Shown here piece by piece: positions 7,954 to 16,555 of a stretch of DNA of 34,113 nucleotides. The position numbers and the translations under genes are program-made. Numbering within the stretch: the first letter of the stretch is position 1; each line of letters opens with the position of its first letter. The DNA lies in the NCBI GenBank assembly GCA_041552775.1, contig JBFEKH010000018.1:1-34113 (forward strand), given 5' to 3'. A model generated the notes under the pieces. It was given only the letters and a program-made list of their open reading frames with translations, made no database searches and was not told the DNA's origin. This stretch comes from Allopontixanthobacter sp041552775 (GTDB taxonomy: Bacteria > Pseudomonadota > Alphaproteobacteria > Sphingomonadales > Sphingomonadaceae).

Positions 7954-9291
7954 TTACATCGCAGCAGCGGTTTCCGCCGGCGCGCCTGCTGCCTTCTGCT
8001 CTGCATAGACTGACCACAATTTGGCAATCGGCGCCCGCTTTCCGGTAACCTTGGCGAACGTCGCCTTGGCTTCTTCGATCTTGCCCTGATCGACCTGCGC
8101 GATCCCGAGGCGGGTCATCACACGGGGCGTGTCGGCACCGGTCTTGGACAAGGCGATCGTGTACATTTCTTCCGCTTGAGCAGCTTTGCCATAGCTGAGG
8201 AACGCGTCGCCAGCGGCGGTTGCCGTAAGCGCAGTTGAGGATGGCTTGCGCGCATCGCGTTCAAGTGCCGGCAATTCAGCCTGGTCGGCACTCAGCCGTC
8301 CCTTGGCCGTGCTACGGCTTTCAGCAACAAACACGTCGCTCGTATTCAGCAGACCTGCCGCCAGACCTGCTTCTACCGTAGCGTTGACTTCGGCAGGCAG
8401 GCGGCGAGCATCTGCGACTTCGATGTAATCGACATAATCGCGTTCATTACGCAGGCTGCCGGTGCGCATTGCCAGCCGCATTATATCGAGCGTTTCCTGG
8501 CTCTCGAAATCGTTGAAATTGCGTTCGATCGCAATGGCATCGCCCCAGCTGTCACGGCCCGGGAACATCTTTGCGTTCATGCGGGCAAAGCCGGCAGCGG
8601 TATCGGAAAAGCCGTTCTTGTATGCGATTGCAATTCCGCGCTGCAACCATGCCTGATCTACGCCGTTTCCAGCAGCAACCCGCTTGTTGATTTCGGCTGC
8701 AAGATATTCGAGACCCTCGGCATACTTGTCCTGGCTGAAATAGGTTTCCGAGATGATCGCCTGCGGATCGCTGCTGCTATAGCCGGTATCAATCGCTGCC
8801 TTCAGTCGCGTGCGTGAAGTTTCCCAATCCTTGTCCTGATAGGCAAGTTGCCCGGCAAGGAAGTTGTAATCACCCAGCGCTTGGGCCGGTATCTTTCCGC
8901 TTTCAAGCATCATGTCGACGCCCTTGCGCTGAAGGGCACGGTCGCTGGTTGCGCGTCCGAAAGAATAGATCAAATTTCCCGCTGCAAACCGGTCATCGGG
9001 TGTCTCGACAGCCGCTACCATTCCTGGAATTCCTGCGGTAATCGCCGCGTTATCCTTCGGTTCGACCTGATACATGTCGTTGATCGGCGAATATGCGGCG
9101 ACAAAGCCCTTGGAATAATTTGCCTTGGGAGCCTCGGCTTCCTTGCTCTTCTTTTCCTTCTTGGCGGCAAACGCCGGCGTTTCCAGCGCGGTCACGCCGA
9201 GAGTGGTGCCGGCGACGAGGGCAATCGCCAGCGCAAGCTTAGATCCGCTGCGCGCGGCGCGCACGGCTGGGTTGCGAGTGAATGAAAACAT
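7954..9291 (-). CDS. Exported alanine-rich repeat protein of unknown function (TPR-like)
   Basis: A 445-residue protein with a twin-basic, long signal peptide: charged start to residue ~17, hydrophobic stretch LALAIALVAGTTLGV, and cleavage near AFAAK. A Lys-rich linker (KKEKKSKEAEAPK) follows. The rest is helical and Ala-rich, with blocks such as QALGDYNFLAGQLAYQDKDW, AQAEEMYTIALSK and TRLGIAQVDQGKIEEAKATFAKVTGK that read as tetratricopeptide-like helical pairs. This suggests a periplasmic scaffold or assembly protein, but no enzyme motif is visible. The ATG at 9291 is preceded by GGGAGAT; the longer open frame from 9483 would put the signal peptide in the middle of the protein, so I reject it. 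It is divergent from gyrA. Confidence 0.75.
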   Translation of the reverse strand: MFSFTRNPAVRAARSGSKLALAIALVAGTTLGVTALETPAFAAKKEKKSKEAEAPKANYSKGFVAAYSPINDMYQVEPKDNAAITAGIPGMVAAVETPDDRFAAGNLIYSFGRATSDRALQRKGVDMMLESGKIPAQALGDYNFLAGQLAYQDKDWETSRTRLKAAIDTGYSSSDPQAIISETYFSQDKYAEGLEYLAAEINKRVAAGNGVDQAWLQRGIAIAYKNGFSDTAAGFARMNAKMFPGRDSWGDAIAIERNFNDFESQETLDIMRLAMRTGSLRNERDYVDYIEVADARRLPAEVNATVEAGLAAGLLNTSDVFVAESRSTAKGRLSADQAELPALERDARKPSSTALTATAAGDAFLSYGKAAQAEEMYTIALSKTGADTPRVMTRLGIAQVDQGKIEEAKATFAKVTGKRAPIAKLWSVYAEQKAAGAPAETAAAM

Positions 9292-9630
9292 CGAGGTATC
9301 TCCCGGGATTGAAATGAATGGTCTGTTTGACCTGAATACGAATTCGGGCGGCACTTGTTCCGGTACACACCCGTTAAAGGGGGTTTGCAGCAATCGGCCT
9401 GAATGACCATTGAACACAACCGGAAGCGCTCTGCCATACCGTGAAGCCGCTGCATACCAGACAAATGTGGAAAACCCGCTCATTTTGGGGGCCTTTAGGG
9501 GGGTTTTGGTGGCAGTTACGTTCGCGATGGCCTATCTTGCCTGCAACAACACAACACGCCCTGAAAACCCCGCATCCTTATACAATGCCCATGATCGGGA
9601 CGCGGCGGGCCCATAACGAAAAGAGTCCCC
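9292..9630. other. 339-base divergent intergenic region upstream of gyrA
   Basis: No gene is supported here. It must hold the promoters of gyrA (plus) and of the exported repeat protein (minus). The most noticeable element is a G-rich patch on the plus strand: a run of five G at 9487-9491, six G at 9498-9503, then GG at 9508 and GG at 9511, separated by T-rich spacers; another run of five G lies near 9379. A possible gyrA -10 element is TACAAT at 9581-9586, but I find no convincing -35 at the right distance. Confidence 0.4.
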
Positions 9631-12417
9631 TTGAGCGACGATATCGAAACCCTCACCCCACCGGTTCCTTCGGGCGAATATGCCAAGATCGACATCGTCG
9701 ATGAAATGAAGACCAGCTATCTCGATTACGCGATGAGCGTCATCGTGAGCCGCGCCCTGCCCGATGTGCGTGACGGTCTTAAGCCGGTGCATCGGCGCAT
9801 CCTGTTTGCCAGTGACGAAGGCGGCTTTGTCGCCGGTCGAGCATACCGCAAGAGCGCGAAGATCGTCGGCGACGTCATGGGTAACTACCACCCGCATGGC
9901 GACAGTGCGATCTACATGGCGCTGGTCCGGATGACCCAGCATTGGTCGATGCGGGTGCCGCTGGTCGATGGCCAGGGCAATTTCGGGTCGATGGACCCGG
10001 ATATGCCGGCATCGATGCGGTACACCGAAGCGCGTCTGGCAAAGGTCGCGAACAGCCTGCTGGACGATCTCGACAAGGATACTGTCGATTTCGTCGAGAA
10101 CTACGATGGTTCGCGGATGGAGCCGACTGTCCTCCCTGCCCGCTTCCCCAATTTGCTGGTCAACGGCGCCGGCGGTATCGCGGTCGGCATGGCGACCAAT
10201 ATTCCGCCGCATAATCTGGGCGAAGTAATCGACGGCTGCTTTGCCTATATGGACAATCCCGGGATCACCTCGGAAGAATTGTTCGAAATCATCCCGGGCC
10301 CCGATTTCCCTACCGCACCGCTGATCCTCGGTAATGCCGGAGCGCGGGCTGCCTATACCACCGGGCATGGCTCGATCCTGCAGCGATGCCGTCACGAAAT
10401 CGAGACCAAGCGCGGCGACCGCGAATCGATTGTCCTGACGTCGATCCCCTATCAGGTCGGCAAATCCGGTCTGGTCGAGAAACTTGCCGAGGCTGCGAAG
10501 GACAAGCGGATCGAAGGCGTCTCCGACATTCGCGACGAATCCAGCCGGATGGGCGTGCGCGTCGTGATTGACCTCAAACGCGATGCGACCGCCGAAGTCG
10601 TCCTCAACCAGATTTGGCGACACACCCCTGCCCAGTCCAGTTTCCCGGCCAACATGCTGGCAATTCGCGGCGGACGCCCTGAAACGTTGATGCTGCGGGA
10701 TTTCATCCAGGCATTCATCACCTTCCGCGAAGAAGTGATCACCCGCCGGACCAAGTTCGAACTGAACAAGGCCCGCGATCGCGCGCATATCTTGCTCGGC
10801 CTGGTGGTTGCCGTGTCCAATCTTGATGAAGTGGTTGCGATGATCCGCAGCTCGCCCAATCCGGTCGAAGCACGCGCAAAGTTGAGCGCCAAGGAATGGC
10901 CGATTGGCGAGATCGCGCAATATATCAAGCTGGTCGAATCGATCGAACCCGATGCCGATCAATCGGGCGGAACATACCGCCTGTCGGACCGGCAGGTCAG
11001 GGCAATCTTGGAACTGCGCCTGCACCGCCTGACGGCGCTTGGCCGTGACGAAATCGGCGACGAGCTGAAATTGCTGTCAGATGCGATTGCCGGATATCTG
11101 GCGATCCTGGCCGACCGCGTGAAACTGTATCAGATCATGCGCGAGGAACTTCAGGAAATCCGCGATAATTTCGCGACCCCGCGCGTGGCCGAAATCGCCC
11201 CGGCGTGGGACGGCCTAGATGACGAAGACCTGATCGCACGCGACGAAATGGTCGTTACTGTCACCCTCGACGGGTACATCAAACGCACCCCGCTATCCGC
11301 CTTCCGCGCCCAGCATCGAGGCGGCAAGGGCCGAGCTGGTATGGCGACCAAGGATGAGGATGCGGTGAGCGAAATGTTCGTCACCAGCACCCACAATCCG
11401 GTCCTGTTCTTCTCCACCGCTGGCAAGGTCTACCGCATGAAAGTGTGGAAGCTGCCCGAAGGCGGGCCGACCACGCGCGGTCGTCCGATCGTCAATCTGC
11501 TACCCGCACTGGGGGAAGGCGAGACGATCCGTACCGTGCTGCCACTGCCGGAAGACGAGGCAAGCTGGGGCGCGCTGACCGTGGTGTTCGCCACGGCGCA
11601 GGGCAATGTCCGCCGCAACAGCATGGACAGCTTCACCAACATCCCGAGCAATGGCAAATTCGCCATGCGGTTCGACGATGCCAGCATCGACAGACTGATC
11701 GGCGTTGCCCTGCTGGAAGCTGGCGACGATGTGCTGCTGGCGACAAAGATGGGCAAGGCAATCCGGTTCAGCGGCGAAGATGTCCGCGAATTCGTCAGCC
11801 GCACCTCGACCGGTGTTCGGGGAATGAAATTCAAGGAAGCAGGCGATGAAGTCGTCTCCCTCTCCATCCTGCATGGCGGTTCGGCCACGCCGGACGAACG
11901 CGATGCCTACCTTCGGGTCGCTCCGTGGAAGGCAGACGATGGAGCGCCTGAATTGTCACCCGAGCATGCCGAAATGGCCGAAGCGGAACAGTTCATCCTG
12001 ACGGTTTGCGCCAATGGTTATGGCAAGATGTCGTCCGCTTATGAATATCGCAAGGCAGGCCGCGGCGGCATGGGCATCACCAATATCGACAACATCGCCC
12101 GCAACGGGCCAGTGGTCGCCAGCTTCACCGCAACCAAGTCCGACCAGTTGATGCTGGTAACTGATCAGGCAAAACTGATCCGGATCAGTCTCGACACCAT
12201 GCGGGTAATCGGGCGCAACAGCGCGGGAGTGAAACTGTTCGACGTTGCCAAGAAGGAAACCATCGTCGGCGCAGTCCGGCTCGATGAACAGGAAGAACCT
12301 GAGAACGAAGCCGAAGAAGCCATTATCGAGGAAATGATCGGGCGGGAAACAGAAGAAACCACTCCGCTGACCACGATTGATCGCGATGCCGACATCGGTG
12401 AGGAAACGGAAGATTGA
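9631..12417 (+). CDS. gyrA: DNA gyrase subunit A
   Basis: Type II topoisomerase subunit that breaks and rejoins DNA to introduce negative supercoils with GyrB. It has 928 residues from a TTG start at 9631. The N-terminal winged-helix/tower region shows SRALPDVRDGLKPVHRR (40-56) and the catalytic Tyr131 in MRYTEARL (E. coli Tyr122). The quinolone pocket has Ser92 (E. coli Ser83) but Met96 where E. coli has Asp87. The C-terminal beta-pinwheel begins near residue 530 and has the GyrA box QHRGGKG at about 562-568, which separates gyrase from ParC. The C-terminus is acidic (EEPENEAEEAIIEEM). Its stop overlaps the TTG start of the next gene. Confidence 0.95.
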   Translation: MSDDIETLTPPVPSGEYAKIDIVDEMKTSYLDYAMSVIVSRALPDVRDGLKPVHRRILFASDEGGFVAGRAYRKSAKIVGDVMGNYHPHGDSAIYMALVRMTQHWSMRVPLVDGQGNFGSMDPDMPASMRYTEARLAKVANSLLDDLDKDTVDFVENYDGSRMEPTVLPARFPNLLVNGAGGIAVGMATNIPPHNLGEVIDGCFAYMDNPGITSEELFEIIPGPDFPTAPLILGNAGARAAYTTGHGSILQRCRHEIETKRGDRESIVLTSIPYQVGKSGLVEKLAEAAKDKRIEGVSDIRDESSRMGVRVVIDLKRDATAEVVLNQIWRHTPAQSSFPANMLAIRGGRPETLMLRDFIQAFITFREEVITRRTKFELNKARDRAHILLGLVVAVSNLDEVVAMIRSSPNPVEARAKLSAKEWPIGEIAQYIKLVESIEPDADQSGGTYRLSDRQVRAILELRLHRLTALGRDEIGDELKLLSDAIAGYLAILADRVKLYQIMREELQEIRDNFATPRVAEIAPAWDGLDDEDLIARDEMVVTVTLDGYIKRTPLSAFRAQHRGGKGRAGMATKDEDAVSEMFVTSTHNPVLFFSTAGKVYRMKVWKLPEGGPTTRGRPIVNLLPALGEGETIRTVLPLPEDEASWGALTVVFATAQGNVRRNSMDSFTNIPSNGKFAMRFDDASIDRLIGVALLEAGDDVLLATKMGKAIRFSGEDVREFVSRTSTGVRGMKFKEAGDEVVSLSILHGGSATPDERDAYLRVAPWKADDGAPELSPEHAEMAEAEQFILTVCANGYGKMSSAYEYRKAGRGGMGITNIDNIARNGPVVASFTATKSDQLMLVTDQAKLIRISLDTMRVIGRNSAGVKLFDVAKKETIVGAVRLDEQEEPENEAEEAIIEEMIGRETEETTPLTTIDRDADIGEETED

Positions 12418-13256
12418 GCCTGCAGGTCGAACCCTTGGGATCGACCTGCGGCGCTCTGGTGCGGGGCGTTGATCTGAATGCCCCGCTGAGTTCGGCGATA
12501 ATCGGCGAAATTCGCAGCACCTGGCTGAAACACCGGGTCATCGCCTTCCCGGATCAGGTGATGGACGATGATGCGTTGGAACGCTTCACCGTGGCCATGG
12601 GCGGATTTGGCGAAGATCCTTTCTTCGATCCCATCCCGGGGCGAAAAAATATCGCTGCGATTCTGCGGGAGGCGGATGAACAGTCTCCACTGTTTGCGGA
12701 AAACTGGCACAGCGACTGGAGTTTTCTGTCAGCACCACCGGCAGGGACCTGCCTGCTGTCCTTAGAAATCCCGCCAATGGGCGGCGACACTTTGTTTGCC
12801 GATCAGATCGCGGCGTTTGCGGGCCTGCCCGAAGCCCGCAAGGCAGCGCTCCGCGGATTAACCGCCATACACAGCGCCCGCGGAGCCTATTCGCCGGCCG
12901 GCGCCTATGGCGAAGGTGACAAGGGCCGCAGCATGGCGATTCGCCCGAGCGAGACCGCGATGGCAACGCAGACCCATCCGCTGGTCCAGTGCCATCCCGA
13001 AACCGGCGAGGAGGCGCTGTTCAGTTGCGCCGGTTACATCATTGGCATCGAAGGAATGGAAGACAGCGATGTCTTCGCTTTGCTGATGGAATTGCTGGCA
13101 TGGCAAGGGCGCGACGAATTCGTCTATCGCCACCATTGGGAACCGGGAATGCTGGTGCTGTGGGACAACAGATCGGTCCTGCACAAGGCCACGGGTGGTT
13201 ATGAAGGCTATCGCCGCGAACTTCACCGCACCACGATTGCCGCGTGGCGCGGTTGA
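12414..13256 (+). CDS. TauD/TfdA-family alpha-ketoglutarate-dependent dioxygenase
   Basis: Non-haem Fe(II)/alpha-ketoglutarate dioxygenase of 280 residues. The facial triad is visible: His99 and Asp101 in NWHSDWSF, and His257 in LWDNRSVLHKATGGY. The 2-oxoglutarate carboxylate-binding Arg follows in YRRELHRTT (around 267-268). These positions are almost the same as in E. coli TauD (His99, Asp101, His255, Arg266). TauD/TfdA members oxidise taurine, alkyl sulfates, 2,4-D and many others; the substrate here cannot be told, and no sulfonate transporter is nearby. It starts with TTG at 12414, overlapping the gyrA stop (TTGA), so it is probably translated from the gyrA message. It converges with the YhhN gene, 3 bases apart. 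Confidence 0.88.
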   Translation: MSLQVEPLGSTCGALVRGVDLNAPLSSAIIGEIRSTWLKHRVIAFPDQVMDDDALERFTVAMGGFGEDPFFDPIPGRKNIAAILREADEQSPLFAENWHSDWSFLSAPPAGTCLLSLEIPPMGGDTLFADQIAAFAGLPEARKAALRGLTAIHSARGAYSPAGAYGEGDKGRSMAIRPSETAMATQTHPLVQCHPETGEEALFSCAGYIIGIEGMEDSDVFALLMELLAWQGRDEFVYRHHWEPGMLVLWDNRSVLHKATGGYEGYRRELHRTTIAAWRG

Positions 13257-13259
13257 GGA

Positions 13260-13922
13260 TTATTCCTCGCGCAATTCATGCCGCAATGTCTGGATCACGC
13301 CGGTCGCGATCAGGAACTGGCCCAGATAATAGATCGGCCAAATCAACCACGAAGTAACTTCCTCCGGCAGTTTTCCGCCCAGCCGTGCGAAGATCAGCAA
13401 GTCGGAAATCACAAACAGCACCGCACCAGCGCCCACGCGGTAGCGCGGAAAACTGCTGGTCCATGCCAGTCCGGCCATCCCGCCAAGGGCCAAGGCATAA
13501 AGCGAGACCTGCATCGCTCCGTCCATCCCGGCAACCAGCGACCATGAAATCACCGGTGTCAACAGCAGCAGCGCAACCGCAAACAGTTTCTGGCTCGGGG
13601 TCATGTTTGCCCTGCGGTGCCGCAAGTAGAGCGCCATCGCCGCAACATGGCTGAAAAAGAATGCCAGCCCTCCAGCTTGTTCGTCCAGTTCCATCGCCAT
13701 GTCACCGACAGCGGAAAGCGCCATTACCAATGCCAGCAAACGCGCTTCGCCATTGATCTGCCGCATGGCCGCATAAACGGCGAGCAAGCCTACCGCCGCA
13801 CCTTTCAGCAAGATCAGCCAGGTCCCACCGATCGCCTCATCGCCGAGCACAAAGAAGCCGATTGCGGCCGCAATGCTGGCCAGAAGCCAGGGACGATGTT
13901 CGATTAATCCACGTTTGGGCAT
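13260..13922 (-). CDS. YhhN-family multi-pass membrane protein (lysoplasmalogenase-like)
   Basis: A 220-residue integral membrane protein with about eight hydrophobic segments spread over the whole length. Family landmarks are the acidic motifs inside or at the ends of helices: ALSAVGDMAME and LFVISDLLIFA, with the final YYLGQFLIATGV. The YhhN/TMEM86 family includes mammalian TMEM86B, a lysoplasmalogenase, so hydrolysis of an ether-lipid head group is possible, but the bacterial substrate is unclear. The start at 13922 is fixed by a strong ribosome binding site (GGGAGGAATC before ATG); the frame is open further to 13976 without one. Confidence 0.85.
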   Translation of the reverse strand: MPKRGLIEHRPWLLASIAAAIGFFVLGDEAIGGTWLILLKGAAVGLLAVYAAMRQINGEARLLALVMALSAVGDMAMELDEQAGGLAFFFSHVAAMALYLRHRRANMTPSQKLFAVALLLLTPVISWSLVAGMDGAMQVSLYALALGGMAGLAWTSSFPRYRVGAGAVLFVISDLLIFARLGGKLPEEVTSWLIWPIYYLGQFLIATGVIQTLRHELREE

Positions 13923-13987
13923 GATTCCTCCCTGCTCGCCCTGCCCTAGCGCTTGCGCGGCCATGGTAACAAGCACTAGGTGAGCGC

Positions 13988-15364
13988 ATGGATTACGATA
14001 TACACATCATCGGCGGCGGACTGGCCGGAAGCGAAGCTGCCTGGCAATTGGCCCAGCGCGGGCTGAAAGTCCGGCTGTCCGAAATGCGCGGCGGCGGCGA
14101 TATGACGCCCGCACATAATACCGACGGGCTCGCCGAAATGGTCTGCTCCAATTCCTTCCGGTCGGATGATGACGAGAAGAATGCGGTGGGTCTGCTCCAC
14201 CACGAAATGCGCCGTCTCGATTCGCTGATCATGGCAGCCGGAGAAATCGCGCGGGTGCCCGCCGGGACCGCGCTGGCGGTGGATCGCGACGTATTTTCCG
14301 CGGCGGTACAACGTGCTCTGGACGAACATCCCAATGTCACGGTGGTGCGCGAACGGATCGACACATTGCCTGACAGCGGATTGACCATTGTTGCCACCGG
14401 CCCGCTGACCGCAGCATCGCTGGCCCAAAGCATCGGTGCCGCAACCGGACAGGAAGCGCTCGCCTTTTTCGATGCGATCGCCCCGATCATCCACCGCGAC
14501 AGCATCGACATGGATATTTGCTGGTTCCAGTCTCGCTGGGACAAACCAAGCGCGGGCGGCGACGCGGACAGCGTTGGCAAGGATTACATCAATTGCGCGA
14601 TGGACCGCGAACAGTACCTCGCCTTCCACCAAGGCCTGCTCGACGGCGAGAAGACGACCTTCAAGGAATGGGAAGAGAACACACCATATTTCGAAGGCTG
14701 CATGCCGATCGAAGTCATGGCGTCACGAGGGGTCGAGACTCTGCGGTACGGACCGATGAAACCGGTCGGGCTGGACGATCCGAAAACGGCCTGCGCTGAA
14801 TTCCCGCAAGGCCGCTGGCCTTATGCGGTTGTCCAATTACGGCAGGATAACAAGCTGGGCACGCTGTGGAACATGGTTGGTTTCCAGACCAAGCTGAAAC
14901 ACGGCGCGCAGGTGGAATTGTTCAAGACCATCCCCGGCTTGCAAAACGCCGAATTCGCGCGATTGGGCGGATTGCACCGGAATACCTTCCTCAATGCGCC
15001 GATGGTGCTGGACCGGGAATTGCGCCTGAAACAGGCACCGCATATCCGTTTCGCTGGGCAGATCACGGGCTGCGAAGGCTATGTGGAAAGTGCGGCTGTT
15101 GGATTGATGACGGGCCTTATGGCGGCAGCGGAGATTTCCGGGCGGACTTGGCATGCACCCCCACGGACCACAGCGATGGGCGCACTTCTGGCGCATATCA
15201 CCGGCGATGCGGAGGCCGAGACCTATCAGCCGATGAACGTGAATTTCGGACTGTTCCTGCCATTGCACGATGTGAACAAGAAATCCCGCAAGGAAGCCTA
15301 TACTTCGCGCGGCAAAGAAGATTTTGGTGAATGGATGCAGGTTGGCGAGTTGGTCGCCGCCTAA
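13988..15364 (+). CDS. trmFO: TrmFO: folate/FAD-dependent tRNA m5U54 methyltransferase
   Basis: Makes 5-methyluridine at position 54 of tRNA using methylene-tetrahydrofolate and FADH2. The product has 458 residues, normal for the family. The FAD Rossmann motif is HIIGGGLAGSEAAW (6-19). Other family blocks are SEMRGGGDMTPAHNTDGLAEMVCSN read across residues ~31-55, CMPIEVMASRG, RYGPMKPVGL, GTLWNMVGFQTKL and AGQITGCEGYVESAA near the C-terminus. It resembles MnmG but is much shorter and has the TrmFO-specific motifs. Its TAA stop overlaps the stop of the convergent EF-hand gene. Confidence 0.95.
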   Translation: MDYDIHIIGGGLAGSEAAWQLAQRGLKVRLSEMRGGGDMTPAHNTDGLAEMVCSNSFRSDDDEKNAVGLLHHEMRRLDSLIMAAGEIARVPAGTALAVDRDVFSAAVQRALDEHPNVTVVRERIDTLPDSGLTIVATGPLTAASLAQSIGAATGQEALAFFDAIAPIIHRDSIDMDICWFQSRWDKPSAGGDADSVGKDYINCAMDREQYLAFHQGLLDGEKTTFKEWEENTPYFEGCMPIEVMASRGVETLRYGPMKPVGLDDPKTACAEFPQGRWPYAVVQLRQDNKLGTLWNMVGFQTKLKHGAQVELFKTIPGLQNAEFARLGGLHRNTFLNAPMVLDRELRLKQAPHIRFAGQITGCEGYVESAAVGLMTGLMAAAEISGRTWHAPPRTTAMGALLAHITGDAEAETYQPMNVNFGLFLPLHDVNKKSRKEAYTSRGKEDFGEWMQVGELVAA

Positions 15365-15819
15365 CAGCGGCAGGTCGGCTTGGCTTTTTTCTTGGGCGTG
15401 GTGGTCGCGAACTCCGCAAGCGTCAGTTCGCGGTTCCGGTTGCTGTCGGCCATGTCGAACCGATCTGCTGTAGCCACCGCCCATGCCTCGAACGACAGCA
15501 GATTGTTCCCGTCCTTGTCCAGCTTGCGGAAGGCATTGGTGCGAGAAGACAGCATTTCATTGCGCGAGATGATCCGGTCACGGTTCTGGTCATAACGGAA
15601 GAAGCGGCGCTGCTCGCGGGTCAGTTCCGTGGCCTCCGGCGGGGCAGGACCGGTCAGGTCCGTGATGTCGGCGACAGGAATTTCCGGCTCGGCGGGTTTG
15701 TCCGGCAGCGCGAGCGGCGGCGGGGCGCCCTGCTCCACTTCGGCGCGGCCCTGCCACCAGAACATGCCGACACCGGTCTAGACCAGCACACATAACCCGC
15801 CCAAAAATATCCGGTTCAT
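15361..15819 (-). pseudogene. EF-hand protein gene interrupted by an amber codon at codon 14
   Basis: From an ATG at 15819, preceded by AGGGGAG at a good distance, the frame reads MNRIFLGGLCVLV, then TAG (15778-15780), then TGVGMFWWQGRAEVEQG and on without interruption to the stop at 15361. The residues either side of the TAG join into one hydrophobic N-terminal membrane or signal segment. The remainder (about 134 residues from an internal ATG at 15765) has a Pro-rich spacer and three EF-hand-like loops: DQNRDRIISRNE and DSNRNRELTLAE are canonical 12-residue calcium loops; DKDGNNLLSFE is degenerate. The internal ATG has no visible ribosome binding site and would lose the export signal. So the gene is either a recent pseudogene, read through, or affected by a base error. 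The C-terminus (TPKKKAKPTCRC) meets the trmFO stop. Confidence 0.7.
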
Positions 15820-15853
15820 CTACGAAACTCCCCTGCGATTACCGCAGCATCGG

Positions 15854-16516
15854 CTACTTGCCGAACAAACCAAGCCGCATTGCTGTCAACAGGTTACGGC
15901 GGCCCTGCATCAGTGGAGTACCGCCGGCAGCCAGCGAAGCCCGCGCCAGTCCGTCCAGCACCAGCAGCGGCCGCATGGAGCGCGGCAAGCGAACCGGATC
16001 GTCGCCCAATGCAAGGCCCGTCGCGACTACTTCGGCCTTCTCGTCAAGATCAGAAGTCTTCGCCGCCAGATCGGCCAAGGCCCAGCGCTGGCCGGCCAGC
16101 ATGACCTCCGCTTCGCAATGCTGCGATCCTGCAATCCTGGCTACTGCTGCCAGCGCGGCTGCGCGTCCATTTGCGAAATTCTCGGCGGCGCTGGCGAGCA
16201 AAGGCGGCTCGGCCAGCAATTCCTCCCACCCATCGACGAGCGAGCGCAAGGCAGGTTCTTCGCCCTGCCAAACCTCGCCGAATGCCGCCAGCAACGGTTC
16301 GCCTTTGGGGCGGGCTTCTGGGGCCTTAGCCAATTCATCGCGCCACCATGCCAAGCGCATCTGGGCCAGCAGCGGTTCCTTGATCGAACGCACGATCTCC
16401 GCCAACCGGAGGTCGAATTCCATCATGATCAACAGCGGTTCGCGCGAAGCCGCAGGGGCATAGGCCATCGCAAGCTGCTGGGCATCGGGTAGTGCAGCCT
16501 GATCAAAGGGGGTCAT
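15854..16516 (-). CDS. Short squalene/phytoene synthase-like protein
   Basis: A 220-residue helical protein of the squalene/phytoene synthase superfamily, the short type resembling mitochondrial complex I assembly factor NDUFAF6. Supporting features are the early MMEFDLRLAEIVRSIKEPLLAQMRLAWWRDEL block (roughly residues 30-62), typical of the superfamily, and the overall helical make-up. The two DxxxD substrate motifs of true prenyl synthases are not well kept, so carotenoid or hopanoid synthesis is doubtful; an assembly role is an inference by analogy. I chose the ATG at 16516 (GAAGGTGGG upstream). It follows pdhB by 39 bases on the same strand. Confidence 0.72.
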   Translation of the reverse strand: MTPFDQAALPDAQQLAMAYAPAASREPLLIMMEFDLRLAEIVRSIKEPLLAQMRLAWWRDELAKAPEARPKGEPLLAAFGEVWQGEEPALRSLVDGWEELLAEPPLLASAAENFANGRAAALAAVARIAGSQHCEAEVMLAGQRWALADLAAKTSDLDEKAEVVATGLALGDDPVRLPRSMRPLLVLDGLARASLAAGGTPLMQGRRNLLTAMRLGLFGK

Positions 16517-16555
16517 CGGCCCACCTTCGCCTGCCTTTGTACCGATTGGCAAGCG

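Noticed and set aside
13255..13268. GAGGA-TTAT-TCCTC inverted repeat at the convergent stops of the TauD-type and YhhN genes
   Set aside because: Only 5 bp, no T-run; too weak to call a terminator.
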